This document shows positions 1-8,574 of a stretch of 64,000 nucleotides of DNA, piece after piece; position 1 is the first letter of the stretch, and every line of letters begins with the position of its first letter. The position numbers were made by a program, and so were the translations under genes. The stretch spans positions 124,001 to 188,000 of the forward strand of contig NZ_WPNZ01000017.1 in NCBI RefSeq assembly GCF_009755605.1, read 5' to 3'. The DNA is from Streptomyces typhae (GTDB taxonomy: Bacteria; Actinomycetota; Actinomycetes; Streptomycetales; Streptomycetaceae). A model generated the notes under the pieces. It had not been told where the DNA came from and did no database searches. It worked only from the letters and a program-made list of their open reading frames with translations.

Positions 1-593
1 CCCGGCTCGTGACCGGCGGCCCGCGCCCCGGCCGCCCACAGCAGGCACTCGGTCGGCATCGACCAGGTGAGGGTGACCCGCAGATCGTGCAGGGCGCGCA
101 CGATCCGCGAACAGGGCGTGGCGAGCGAGCGGTTGTCCCCGGGCACCACCGTGGCACCGCGCAGCCGCCCGGCCGCGTGCGCGAGATGACCGGTGAGCAG
201 CAGGGCGTACGGGGTGCGCACCAGCAGGGTGTCGGCGGGCGTGATGCCCACGTGCTTGCGGGCGAACCGCTCGGCCAGGTCCTGCCAGTCCTCGGGCGTG
301 TAGTACGAGGGTGTGGGCCGGCCCGAGGTGCCGCTCGACTCGTGGTAGGTGGCGAGCCGCTCCTGCGGAACCGCGAGCAGCCCGAAGGGGTAGTTGTCGC
401 GCAGGTCCTGCTTGGTCGTCAGTTCGAGACCGGCCAGGTCGGTGTCCGTGGGGGCGGGGCCGGGGCCGAAGCGGCGGGCGTAGAAGGGGGAGCGGGCCGC
501 CCAGGACAGGCTGCGGGTGAGCTGCTCGCCCTGCCCGGCGAGGAGCTCCTCGGCGCTTCGCCAGTCGCCCAGCTGTGGCAGTGGTGCGTTCAT
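1..593 (-). CDS. PaaK-like adenylate-forming ligase (3' end outside window)
   Basis: Starts with ATG at 593 and runs off the left edge, so only the N-terminal ~197 residues are visible. They read MNAPLPQLGDWRSAEE, then TTKQDLRDNYPFG and YHESSGTSGRPT, the characteristic N-terminal and phosphate-loop motifs of the phenylacetate-CoA ligase (PaaK) family. The family activates an aryl acid with ATP and often passes it to CoA or a carrier protein. Its start codon overlaps the stop of the amidohydrolase (ATGA), so the two are translationally coupled. In benzoxazole pathways such as A33853 and nataxazole a ligase/amidohydrolase pair of this general kind takes part in ring formation; here the substrate is inferred to be the 3-hydroxyanthranilate made elsewhere in the cluster. 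Confidence 0.85.
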   Translation of the reverse strand, partial: MNAPLPQLGDWRSAEELLAGQGEQLTRSLSWAARSPFYARRFGPGPAPTDTDLAGLELTTKQDLRDNYPFGLLAVPQERLATYHESSGTSGRPTPSYYTPEDWQDLAERFARKHVGITPADTLLVRTPYALLLTGHLAHAAGRLRGATVVPGDNRSLATPCSRIVRALHDLRVTLTWSMPTECLLWAAGARAAGHEP

Positions 594-1381
594 GGAATGT
601 CCTCCCCGAGGATGCGGTGGGCGTTCTCCCAGGTGATGCGGGCCCAGGTGGTGGGATCCAGGCCGAGCGCGGCGAGTTTGGCGAGCTCGGCGCCGGGGCT
701 CTGCAGGGGGTGCTCCGAGCCGAACAGGATCCGGCCGGCGCCCAGATGCGCCAGGGCGGCCCGGAGGGTGACGGTGTATCCGCCGGTCGTCTCGATCCAG
801 ATGTTGGGGCTCTCGCGGACCAGGCGGATGCCGTACACGTCGATGTTGCCGATCCCGCAGTGGCCCATCACGAAGGGCACGGACGGGAAACCGGCCGCCA
901 GGCGCACCAGGTCGGCGACGCCGGAGCCGGGCAGCGGCTGGCAGACGGTGTAGACGCTGTGCCCGACCGCGGCGGCCGTCGCCACCAGGGCGGCGGTGCG
1001 CGGATCGGCGAGCGGGACGCCGTGCACGGCGGGGGAGATCTCCACGGCGGCGTAGTCCCGCGCCTGTTCGGCGTAGGCCCGCGGGTGGTGCGGGTTGGCG
1101 AAGTAGCAGGGCACCAGGGCTCCGCCCAGGCCGGCGCAGGCCTTGAGCACCGCCTGGTTGTCGGCGTCCTCGCGGATGCCGCCGCCCCGCAGGAACTGGC
1201 GCGAGATCTGCTCCAGGGGCGCGGTGCCGCCCGGGGTGACCACGGCCCGCCGGATGCCGTACGCGGCCAGGCCGGCCGCGAGGTCCTCGGCGGACGCGGG
1301 CGCGGGCCGCAGCCGCACCCGGAAGTCGAACAGCGGCCCCGGCAAGGGGAGGCGGCCGCGAGCGCCGGCGGCCGGGGTCAC
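590..1381 (-). CDS. Amidohydrolase-2-fold protein lacking the HxH metal motif
   Basis: 263 residues from a GTG start that overlaps the stop of the upstream hydroxylase. The order of secondary elements and the C-terminal VMGHCGI, LFGSEHP and ENAHRIL segments place it in the TIM-barrel amidohydrolase family 2 (TIM-barrel decarboxylases and lactone hydrolases). The N-terminal metal motif, normally DxHxH, reads FDFRVRL, with both histidines replaced by arginine; the later His in GHCG is kept and the usual GSD is GSE. Loss of the ligands implies a non-canonical, perhaps metal-independent, reaction such as cyclodehydration rather than hydrolysis. It sits between an FAD hydroxylase and a ligase with overlapping codons. 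Role in benzoxazole-like ring closure is inference. Confidence 0.8.
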   Translation of the reverse strand: MTPAAGARGRLPLPGPLFDFRVRLRPAPASAEDLAAGLAAYGIRRAVVTPGGTAPLEQISRQFLRGGGIREDADNQAVLKACAGLGGALVPCYFANPHHPRAYAEQARDYAAVEISPAVHGVPLADPRTAALVATAAAVGHSVYTVCQPLPGSGVADLVRLAAGFPSVPFVMGHCGIGNIDVYGIRLVRESPNIWIETTGGYTVTLRAALAHLGAGRILFGSEHPLQSPGAELAKLAALGLDPTTWARITWENAHRILGEDIP

Positions 1382-3075
1382 GGCGTGCCCCGCCCGGTCC
1401 GGCCGGTGTGCGCGCCGGTGCCGAAGGGTCTGGCACCGTGGCCGCTGACCTGGTCGAGGACCTCGTACCAGCTCTCGGGCGGCGCCGTGCCGCGCCAGGC
1501 GACGTGCTGGTCCGGGCGGATCAGGACCAGGTCCCGCTGCCATGTGCGGCGGGCGTGGGCGTCGTCCACGGGCAGGACGTGCAGCGGGATGCCGCGCTTG
1601 TGAGCCGCCGTCGCCGCCTCTCGGCCCAGCTCCCGGCCGGAGAAGTCGACGAGGGTGAAGCCGTCGTGGAACAGGTCGAACAGGGGCGTGCCGTCCTGGA
1701 GGCGCACGCTGGGCGGCCGGCCGCCGGGCCAGGTGGTGGGCGTGATGCCGGTCCAGCTCCAGTCCGGGGCCGACTCGCCGGACGCTGCGCCCCCTTCGGC
1801 GTCCGGCTCCGGGCCCGTGCCGGGGATCAGGGGGGAGTGGTAGCGGTAGCCGAAGTGGATGCCGGTGTTCTCGATCTGGTAGCGCTCCTGGGCCAGGAAG
1901 CCCGTCAGATGGCTGGGCGGCACACCGGCGTTCGCGAGCTGGGGGAAGCGCTGCCACACGTCCAGGAGGTTGAAGCACATCTCGCGGTTGAACACCGCCA
2001 CCGGCCGCCGCTCGCTCTCGTAGGCGTCGAGCAGTCCGGGCCCGCCCCAGCCGTTGAGGACCGCGGCCAGCTTCCAGCCCAGGTCCACGGCGTCGCCCAG
2101 ACCGGTGTTCGCGCCGTGCCCGCCCATCGGGTAGAACTCGTGCGCGGCGTCCCCGGCGAGGAAGACGCGCCCCTCGCGGTAGCGGTCGGCCACGCCCATC
2201 CGGCCCCGCCAGCGGGTGACCTGCAAGACCTCCTCGACGGTGATGTCGGTGCCCAGGCGGCGGCTGAGGACGCCGATGGGGTCGCGCTCGAAGCCGGTGT
2301 CGTCCAGGACCGGCAGGAAGGCGGTCCAGGTGTCCGCCTCGTCCCGGGAGACCAGCGTCGCACCGCCCGCGGAGATCCCCAGGAAGTACCGGCCGTGCGG
2401 GCGCAGCCGCGGGTCGCTGCTGCGGAAGTAGACGTCGCCGTGGTCGGTCTCGGGCCCGACGGTGGTCACGCCGATACCGGTGCCGCGCCGCACGGTGCTG
2501 TGCGCACCGTCACAGGCGACGACATAGCGGGCCCGCACCGGGTACTCCTCCCCGGTCTCCATGTCGGTGAGCGTCGCGGTGACGGTGTCGTCCGGGTGCT
2601 GGACCAGCCGCCGGAAGGAGGTCCGGGTGCGCAGTTCCACCAGCGGGTGCCCGCCCGCCCGGCGGCGCAGCACGTCCTCCAGGACGTTGCCGGGCACGCG
2701 CTGGTAGGACTCCAGGGGCGCGGTGCCGTCGTTGGTCCGGGCGATCCGTGCGCGCACGTCGCGCACGGACGGGTGGGTCCACTCGTCCAGGGGCGGCTCG
2801 GCGAAGCCGCGGAACCACTGGAAGTTGAACGAGTGCTGTGCCGGGATGCCCCGGGCACGGATCTCCTCGGCCAGGCCCAGGCGCCTGAACAGCTCCATGC
2901 TCCGGCCGTTGACGAAGTCCATCTTCGGATGCAGCGACGGAGCGTGATGCCGTTCCACGAGCAGGCTTGTCACCCCGTGGTGCGCCAGCTCCAGTGCGAG
3001 TGTCGAACCGACCGGTCCGGCTCCGACGATCAGGACCGGGGCGGGCTGTTCGGCTGTAGCGTGCCGTTTTCCCAT
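1378..3075 (-). CDS. FAD-dependent aromatic hydroxylase (PheA/TfdB type)
   Basis: 565 residues from ATG at 3075. The N-terminus has the Rossmann fingerprint VLIVGAGPVGSTLALELAHHG, and the middle has VFLAGDAAHEFYPMGGHGANTGLGDAVDLGWKLA split over the usual GD motif, both diagnostic of class A flavoprotein monooxygenases. The C-terminal thioredoxin-like domain (DGTPLFDLF, ITPTTWPGGRPPS, LVLIRPDQHVAWRG) puts it with the phenol and MHP hydroxylase subgroup. It would insert oxygen ortho or para to a phenolic or amino group using NAD(P)H and O2. It is first in a coupled hydroxylase-amidohydrolase-ligase operon and is preceded by an inverted repeat at 3108-3140. The aromatic substrate is probably the cluster's aminophenol or hydroxyanthranilate. 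A start further downstream is unlikely because the FAD motif would be lost. Confidence 0.88.
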   Translation of the reverse strand: MGKRHATAEQPAPVLIVGAGPVGSTLALELAHHGVTSLLVERHHAPSLHPKMDFVNGRSMELFRRLGLAEEIRARGIPAQHSFNFQWFRGFAEPPLDEWTHPSVRDVRARIARTNDGTAPLESYQRVPGNVLEDVLRRRAGGHPLVELRTRTSFRRLVQHPDDTVTATLTDMETGEEYPVRARYVVACDGAHSTVRRGTGIGVTTVGPETDHGDVYFRSSDPRLRPHGRYFLGISAGGATLVSRDEADTWTAFLPVLDDTGFERDPIGVLSRRLGTDITVEEVLQVTRWRGRMGVADRYREGRVFLAGDAAHEFYPMGGHGANTGLGDAVDLGWKLAAVLNGWGGPGLLDAYESERRPVAVFNREMCFNLLDVWQRFPQLANAGVPPSHLTGFLAQERYQIENTGIHFGYRYHSPLIPGTGPEPDAEGGAASGESAPDWSWTGITPTTWPGGRPPSVRLQDGTPLFDLFHDGFTLVDFSGRELGREAATAAHKRGIPLHVLPVDDAHARRTWQRDLVLIRPDQHVAWRGTAPPESWYEVLDQVSGHGARPFGTGAHTGRTGRGTP

Positions 3076-3107
3076 GCCTGCACTCTGTCGGGCGCCCCGG
3101 TGGGGCA

Positions 3108-3140
3108 CATGGCGCGATCGCGTCACGGGATCGCGCCATG
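3108..3140. promoter_or_regulatory. Inverted repeat upstream of the hydroxylase operon
   Basis: Perfect 12-bp arms (CATGGCGCGATC and its complement) separated by 9 bases, lying 33 bp upstream of the hydroxylase start and about 120 bp past the end of the MarR gene. Position suits an operator for the hydroxylase operon; a terminator for the MarR gene is the alternative, but there is no T-run. Confidence 0.5.
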
Positions 3141-3263
3141 CCCGGGTGCTCTCGCAGCGCTGTACGCAGGCAGTCCGCGGGCAGCGCCCCGGGCCCCGGC
3201 GGCCAGAGCGGCGGCACGCGAGCGGCGGGTACTCGCCCCCCGGCCGCCGGGGCCGGGACCGGT

Positions 3264-3755
3264 TCACTCCTCGCGCTGCCGCAGCCGTTCGGTGAGCAGG
3301 GGCAGCGAGTCGCTGAAGGAACGCAGATAGTCGAGCACGGTCTCCAGCTCCTCGGGCGTGTGGGAGGCGCACCAGTCGTCCAGGGCGTCCAGGAGGGGGG
3401 CGTAGAGCGCGCCGGTCCGCTCCCGCTGGGCGCTCTCGGGGTGAATGATCACCTTGCGGCGGTCCTCCGGGGCCTTCACCCGGTGGGCGAAGCCCGCCTG
3501 TTCGAGCCGGTCGGCGATGCCGGTGACCGCGCCGGTGGTCAGCCCGGTGAGCTCGGCGAGCCGGCCCGCCGTGACCGGCCCCGCGTGATCGAGCACGCCC
3601 AGGCAGAGCAGATCGGTGCCGTTGATGCCGAGCTTGGCGGCCACGGCCTGGTCGGCAAGGGCCTGACGGGTCGCGACGGTGCGCGCCTCCTGGTAGATGG
3701 CCCGCGTCAGCTCCTGGCGGCGCGGGCTCCCCGCGTGCCGGTGTTCGTCGCCCAA
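3264..3755 (-). CDS. MarR-family transcriptional regulator
   Basis: 163 residues if the TTG at 3755 is used; no better in-frame ATG exists upstream. A winged helix covers residues ~45-110 (NGTDLLCLGVLDHAGPVTAGRLAELTGLTTGAVTGIADRLEQAGF followed by the wing APEDRRKVIIHPE). MarR proteins bind a phenolic or aromatic ligand and leave a palindromic operator. It is divergent from the MFS exporter, and a 17-bp palindrome lies between them at 3777-3793, so it most likely represses the exporter and itself until pathway product accumulates. Confidence 0.85.
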   Translation of the reverse strand: MGDEHRHAGSPRRQELTRAIYQEARTVATRQALADQAVAAKLGINGTDLLCLGVLDHAGPVTAGRLAELTGLTTGAVTGIADRLEQAGFAHRVKAPEDRRKVIIHPESAQRERTGALYAPLLDALDDWCASHTPEELETVLDYLRSFSDSLPLLTERLRQREE

Positions 3756-3776
3756 AGCGGTTGCACATCCCTCACG

Positions 3777-3793
3777 TCGTAAATATATTACGA
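3777..3793. promoter_or_regulatory. Probable MarR operator
   Basis: TCGTAAATATATTACGA, a 17-bp palindrome with 6-bp arms and an AT-rich centre, unusual in this GC-rich DNA. It lies 22 bp upstream of the MarR start and within the divergent MarR/MFS promoter region. Confidence 0.65.
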
Positions 3794-4018
3794 GCTAAGA
3801 TAACATGGCGGGCCCGTCCGGAGGCCCCCCTGCGCACACTCGTGTGCCGCGCACGCACCCCACCGACGGTCCCCGCCCCCGACCGTCCGGCGCACCCGGC
3901 CGTCCGCGCACCTCACCGCCCCGGACCCCACCGTCCGGGCACCGCACCGTTGCCGTACCGCACCGTCTTCGCCCCCGAACGTCCTTGCACCCGACCGTCC
4001 TCGGAGGGACCACCGGCC

Positions 4019-5875
4019 ATGAGCAGCGAGACATCCGAAGCCACCGCGGCCACCGGGCCGCCGAACCCCGTCCGGGCCGGCAGCGGCCCGAGCTCCCGCG
4101 GCGTCCTGACGGTCGTCCTGATCGCCGTCTTCGTGGACGTCCTGGACGCCAACATCGTCAACGTCGCCATCCCCGCCATCCAGCGGGACCTGGAAGCCTC
4201 CAACTCCGCGATCCAGTGGTCCCTGATCGGCTACACCCTGCCCTTCGCCCTCATGCTCATCACCGGCGGCCGGCTCGGTGACATCTTCGGCCGCAAGCGG
4301 CTCTTCCTCGTCGGCATGGCCGGCTTCACCCTGGCCTCCGCCCTGTGCGGGATGGCCGTCTCACCGGAAATGCTGATCGGCGGGCGGGTCGCCCAGGGCG
4401 CGATGGCCGCCATGATGGTGCCGCAGGTGCTGTCGATCATCGCGGCCACCATCCCGCCCGCCCGGCGCGGCGGCGCCTTCGTCCTCTACGGCATGATCGC
4501 GGGCACCGCCAACGTCAGCGGACCCATCCTGGGCGGACTCCTGCTGAAGGCCGACCTGTTCGGCCTCGACTGGCGCCCCATCTTCCTGGTCAACCTCCCC
4601 GTAGGCATCTGCGCCTTCGTCATGGCCGCGCGCCTGCTGCCGGAGACCAGGAGCGAGAAGCCGCTGCGCCTGGACCCGCTGGGCGTCGTCCTGGTCACCG
4701 GCGCGCTGCTCGCCGTCCTCTACCCGCTGCTGCAGGGCCGTGAACTGGGCTGGCCCGGCTGGGGCTGGGCGCTGATGGCCGCCTCCCTGCCCGTGATCGC
4801 GCTCTTCGTGCTGTGGCAGCGGCGCAAGCAGGCGACGGACGGCTCACCCCTGGTGCCGCCGTCCCTGTTCCGGCTGCGCGGCTTCAACGGCGGCCTCGTG
4901 GTGATGCTCACCTTCCTCACCGCCATCATCGGCTTCTTCCTCGTCCTGACCCTCTATCTGCAGCAGGGTCTTGGGTACTCGCCGCTCGCCGCGGGCACCG
5001 CGAGCCTGCCCTGGCCGATCGGCGTCACCCTCGCCGCGATCTTCATCAGCAACGCCGGTGCCGCGCCCAAACGGATCGTCATCACCCTGGGCGCCGTGGG
5101 AATGGCCCTGGGCCTGCTGCTGCTGATCGCCACCATCGAGTGGGCGGGCACCGGCCTCAGCGGCTGGCACCTGACCCCGGCGCTCCTCATCGGCGGCCTG
5201 GGCATGGGCCTGGTGATGGCGCAGGCGACCCATGTGAGCCTGCTCCAGGTGCCCGGCTCCGACGCGGGCGCGGCCTCCGGTGTCTTCAACGCCGTGATGC
5301 AGGCGGGCGGCGTCGTCGGCGTCGCCCTGATCGGGGTGCTGTTCTTCGGCGCCGTCGGCTCCCAGGCGGGATCGGGCTCCGGCGCGGTCACCGCCGAACT
5401 GCGCTCCGACCTGGCCGCGGTCGACGTCACCGGCGCCGACCAGGACCGCGTGGTCACCGCCTTCGAGGCCTGCCACCGCAGCCGGATGGACGACCAGGAG
5501 GGCGCGGCCGCCCCCCGCGGCTGCCCCGAGGCCCTGGCCGCAGCCCCGGCCGCCTCCCGCGACGCACTCGCCCCGGCCCTGACCGACGCCGCCACCGAGG
5601 CACGCGCCGAGACCTACACCGAGGCGATGCAGCGCACCCTGTGGTGGAACGTCGGCCTCCTGGTCCTCGTCACGGCACTGACCTCGCTGCTGCCCAGGGG
5701 CGGCGAGCCGCAGACCGGCACCGGGCCGCAGACCGGCGGCGAGCCGCAGGGGGACGCCGAGCCGCAGGGGGACGCCGAGCCGCGGAAGGACGGGGAAGCG
5801 GTGCACGCGGAACCCGGCACCGGCACCGGGTCCGGCGTTCCGCTGCCGGATCCGGCTGCCCGGCCCGCCAACTGA
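4019..5875 (+). CDS. MFS multidrug exporter, DHA2 (EmrB/QacA) type
   Basis: 618 residues from ATG at 4019 with GGAGGGAC upstream. It opens with VDVLDANIVNVAIPAIQRDL and GGRLGDIFGRKRLFLVGMAG, the helix-1 and loop 2-3 motifs of the 14-helix drug:proton antiporters, and has the QWSLIGYTL segment between them. About 14 hydrophobic segments follow. A large polar region of about 90 residues precedes the last helix, and the C-terminal tail has short EPQTG and EPQGDA repeats encoded near 5703-5790. It probably exports the product of this cluster and confers self-resistance, under control of the divergent MarR gene. Confidence 0.9.
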   Translation: MSSETSEATAATGPPNPVRAGSGPSSRGVLTVVLIAVFVDVLDANIVNVAIPAIQRDLEASNSAIQWSLIGYTLPFALMLITGGRLGDIFGRKRLFLVGMAGFTLASALCGMAVSPEMLIGGRVAQGAMAAMMVPQVLSIIAATIPPARRGGAFVLYGMIAGTANVSGPILGGLLLKADLFGLDWRPIFLVNLPVGICAFVMAARLLPETRSEKPLRLDPLGVVLVTGALLAVLYPLLQGRELGWPGWGWALMAASLPVIALFVLWQRRKQATDGSPLVPPSLFRLRGFNGGLVVMLTFLTAIIGFFLVLTLYLQQGLGYSPLAAGTASLPWPIGVTLAAIFISNAGAAPKRIVITLGAVGMALGLLLLIATIEWAGTGLSGWHLTPALLIGGLGMGLVMAQATHVSLLQVPGSDAGAASGVFNAVMQAGGVVGVALIGVLFFGAVGSQAGSGSGAVTAELRSDLAAVDVTGADQDRVVTAFEACHRSRMDDQEGAAAPRGCPEALAAAPAASRDALAPALTDAATEARAETYTEAMQRTLWWNVGLLVLVTALTSLLPRGGEPQTGTGPQTGGEPQGDAEPQGDAEPRKDGEAVHAEPGTGTGSGVPLPDPAARPAN

Positions 5876-5897
5876 CCCGCACGCACCCGCACACAAA

Positions 5898-5935
5898 GGG
5901 AGGTGCGCCCGCGGTCGACCGCGGGCCCACCTCCC
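5898..5935. terminator. Bidirectional terminator hairpin
   Basis: Two 19-base arms that pair with one mismatch around a central GTCGAC, between the convergent ends of the MFS gene (5875) and the aspartokinase (5963). No T-run, as is common in Streptomyces terminators. Confidence 0.75.
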
Positions 5936-5962
5936 CTCGCGTGCGGTCGCACGCCCAGGAAG

Positions 5963-7420
5963 CTAGCCCTGCTCCGCCTGCTCCGCCTGTCCCGTCTGCT
6001 CGGCCTGCTCGGCCTGTTCCCCGACGTCCAGGGCGAACGCCGTGTGCAGCACCCGCACCGCCTCCTCCAGGCGCTTCTGCGGGATCAGGGCCGAGGCGCG
6101 GATCTGGGAGGTGAGGATCCAGGTCGTGGCGATACCGGCCCGGGCGAGGGCGCTGAGCATGCGGGCCGTGGACTCGGGGCGGTTGGCGAGGCCGGTGCCC
6201 ACCACCGTCACCTTCGCGACCTGTTCGTCCACGCGCAGCTCACCGCCGTGGGCCAGGGCGAGGGAGGCCAGCGCGGGGCGGGCGGCGGCGAAGTCGCCGC
6301 GGCGGGTGGCGAAGCCCATCCGGAACTCCTCCTCCGCGGGCCCGGACCGGGCCACCAGGTCGACGGGCAGCGCGTACCGGGCCAGGATGCCCAGGACGTC
6401 CGGGGCCAGGTCCCGGCCGGTGTCCGCGCAGCGCAGCAGCACCCGCACCACGTCCGCGTCATGGGTGATGGCGGTGACGGCCGGAGCGGTCTCCAGGGCC
6501 GGTCCGCAGATGCCGGTGATCACTGTTCCCGGTCCTTCCGTGGCGGAGCTCAGTACGAGGGTGGGCACATGGTGCAGGGCCGCCAGTTCCACGGCGCGCG
6601 AGTGCAGCACCCGCGCGCCGGTGAACGCCATCTCGGCCATGACGTCGACGGGGACGCGGGGCAGCAGCCGGGGCGCGGCGACCACGCGGGGGTCGGCGCT
6701 GAAGACACCGGGCACGTCGGTGTGGATCAGGCAGCGCTCCGCGTTCAGCCCCGCGGCCAGGGCGACCGCGGTCGTGTCCGAGCCGCCCCGGCCGAGGGTG
6801 ACCGTCTCGCCCCGGGCGTCGACGCCCTGGAACCCGGCGACGACCGGGACGGTGCCCGCGTCGAGGAGGTCCAGGATCCGCCCGGGGTCGAGCCGGTCGA
6901 CCAGGCCCGCGCCGTGCCGCCCCCGCACCCGCAGGCCCGCCTGGCCGCCGGTGAGGGACACGGCGGGGGTGCCGTGACCGTGCAGCGCCATCGCCGTCAG
7001 GGCCGCCGAGGCGATCTCCCCGGTGGCCAGGAGCTGGTCGCTCTCGCGCAGTGCGCTGCCGGGCGGCGCGGCGCCGGTGAACGCGGCGGCGCGGGCCAGG
7101 AGATGGTCGGTGGTGTCGCCCTGGGCGGAGACCACCACGACCACGCGCTCGCCCCGGGCCCGCGCCGCGCTGATCCGCGCGGCGGCCCGGCGCACCTGCT
7201 GCGGCGTGGCGAGCGAACTGCCCCCGTACTTGTGGACGACCAGGCCCCGGCGGCGCCCTTGCCCCGCCCCGGTCGCCGTACCGCAGCCCGGGGCGGGGCC
7301 GGTGAGGGGCAGCCCGGCGACCTCCCCGGCGGCCTCCCCGGAGACCTGTCCGGAAATCCGCCCGGAGGCGTGCCCGGGAGCCTGTCCGGAGGCGTGCCCG
7401 GAGGCCTGTCCGGAGGTCAT
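5963..7420 (-). CDS. Aspartate kinase (cluster-borne isozyme)
   Basis: 485 residues. The kinase domain starts near residue 62 with VHKYGGSSLA (KxGG nucleotide motif), has TLGRGGSDTTAVALAAGL, and is followed by SADPRVV and MAEMAFTGARVLHSRAVE, all standard for aspartokinase; ACT-like regulatory sequence (VTVVGTGLANRPES) fills the C-terminus. It would make aspartyl-4-phosphate, the entry to lysine, methionine and threonine. The first ~35 residues are a low-complexity SGQASGHASGQ repeat not found in housekeeping enzymes, so a later start is possible. Its start overlaps the methyltransferase stop by 4 bp. A dedicated copy in a cluster suggests extra supply of an aspartate-family precursor or of methionine for methylation; which is not visible here. 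Confidence 0.88.
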   Translation of the reverse strand: MTSGQASGHASGQAPGHASGRISGQVSGEAAGEVAGLPLTGPAPGCGTATGAGQGRRRGLVVHKYGGSSLATPQQVRRAAARISAARARGERVVVVVSAQGDTTDHLLARAAAFTGAAPPGSALRESDQLLATGEIASAALTAMALHGHGTPAVSLTGGQAGLRVRGRHGAGLVDRLDPGRILDLLDAGTVPVVAGFQGVDARGETVTLGRGGSDTTAVALAAGLNAERCLIHTDVPGVFSADPRVVAAPRLLPRVPVDVMAEMAFTGARVLHSRAVELAALHHVPTLVLSSATEGPGTVITGICGPALETAPAVTAITHDADVVRVLLRCADTGRDLAPDVLGILARYALPVDLVARSGPAEEEFRMGFATRRGDFAAARPALASLALAHGGELRVDEQVAKVTVVGTGLANRPESTARMLSALARAGIATTWILTSQIRASALIPQKRLEEAVRVLHTAFALDVGEQAEQAEQTGQAEQAEQG

Positions 7421-8496
7421 CGCGGCACCGGCCGTCCCCGTACGACCCTGAAGTCCGTCGCCTCGATGGTCGCCGAGACCGACTCCAGCGCGAATCCGGC
7501 CCGGGTGAAGATGTCACGCAGCTGCCGCTCGGTGCGCTCGAAGCCGCCCGCGGTGAGGACCAGCATGTTGAGGTCGCTGAAGGCGCTCTCCACGCACACC
7601 GACGCCCGGGCGGTGTCCGGCAGGACGGGTTCGACCACCAGGAGCGTGCCGGTCTCCTCCATCGCCTCCCGGCACCGGCGCAGGATGCCGACGCACCGCT
7701 CGTCGTCCCAGTTGTGCAGCACGCTCTTGAGGAGATAGCCCTCCCCGCCGGCGGGCACCTGGTCGAAGAAGTCGCCCGGCACGACCTCGGCGCGGGCGGC
7801 GAGACCGGCGGCGGCGAGCTTCTCGCGGGCCTGGACGGCCATCGCGGGCGTCTCCAGGACGACGCCGCGCCCTTCGGGGTGCGCGGACAGGATCGCGGCG
7901 AGCAGCGTTCCGTCACCGCCGCCCACGTCCACCAGCGTGCGGTACGGGGAGAAGTCGAACCCGGCGACGACGAACGGTGCCTCGAAGGCGGCGTTGGCGG
8001 CCATCGCGTCGCCGAAGAGCTGCGCGAACTCGGGGTGGCGGGCGACGTGGTCGTAGAAGTCGGTCCCGTACACGGTGTCGAAGGCGGCCTCGCCGGTGGT
8101 GATGCTGTGGGTGAGGCGGCTCCAGGAGCTCCAGAACTCCTGCCCGCAGAACAGGCGGGTGATGTCGGCGAGATGGCCGGGCGCCGAGGGGGCCAGGAGC
8201 GCCCCGGTGGGCGCGTTGGCGAAACGGCCGGGCGTCGTCTCCCGCAGCACCCCGAACGCGGTGAGCGCGCGCAGCAGACGGTGCAGGGACGGCGCGTGCG
8301 TGCCGGTCAGCAGGGCCAGTTCGACGCTGTCGCGCTCGCCGTCGCCCAGCAGCTCGGGGACGCGCAGCCGCACCGCCGTGTGGATCGCCTGCGAGGTCAT
8401 GTAGCCGTAGGCCATGCGCACGAGCAGCGCCCGCGTCGCGGCGTCGTCCGCCCTGGTCTCGACGGTCCGCGCAGGGGCGGGCCTGAGGGATGTCAT
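7417..8496 (-). CDS. SAM-dependent O-methyltransferase
   Basis: 359 residues from ATG at 8496. An N-terminal dimerisation winged helix (residues ~25-105) is followed by the SAM-binding motif LVDVGGGDGTLL and by LLKSVLHNWDDERCVGIL, the signature of the acetylserotonin O-methyltransferase/DnrK-like family acting on hydroxyls of aromatic natural products. It is in a tight minus-strand run with the aspartokinase (4-bp overlap) and the HAD/PsuG-like pair, so it likely methylates a phenol on the cluster's aromatic core. Confidence 0.9.
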   Translation of the reverse strand: MTSLRPAPARTVETRADDAATRALLVRMAYGYMTSQAIHTAVRLRVPELLGDGERDSVELALLTGTHAPSLHRLLRALTAFGVLRETTPGRFANAPTGALLAPSAPGHLADITRLFCGQEFWSSWSRLTHSITTGEAAFDTVYGTDFYDHVARHPEFAQLFGDAMAANAAFEAPFVVAGFDFSPYRTLVDVGGGDGTLLAAILSAHPEGRGVVLETPAMAVQAREKLAAAGLAARAEVVPGDFFDQVPAGGEGYLLKSVLHNWDDERCVGILRRCREAMEETGTLLVVEPVLPDTARASVCVESAFSDLNMLVLTAGGFERTERQLRDIFTRAGFALESVSATIEATDFRVVRGRPVPR

Positions 8497-8574
8497 CGTT
8501 TCTCCCGCTGCCTGAAGAGGCCCGAGGGGGCCTGAAGGGATGGTCCGCCCGGCCGGGCGGGGGCGGCCCGCCGC

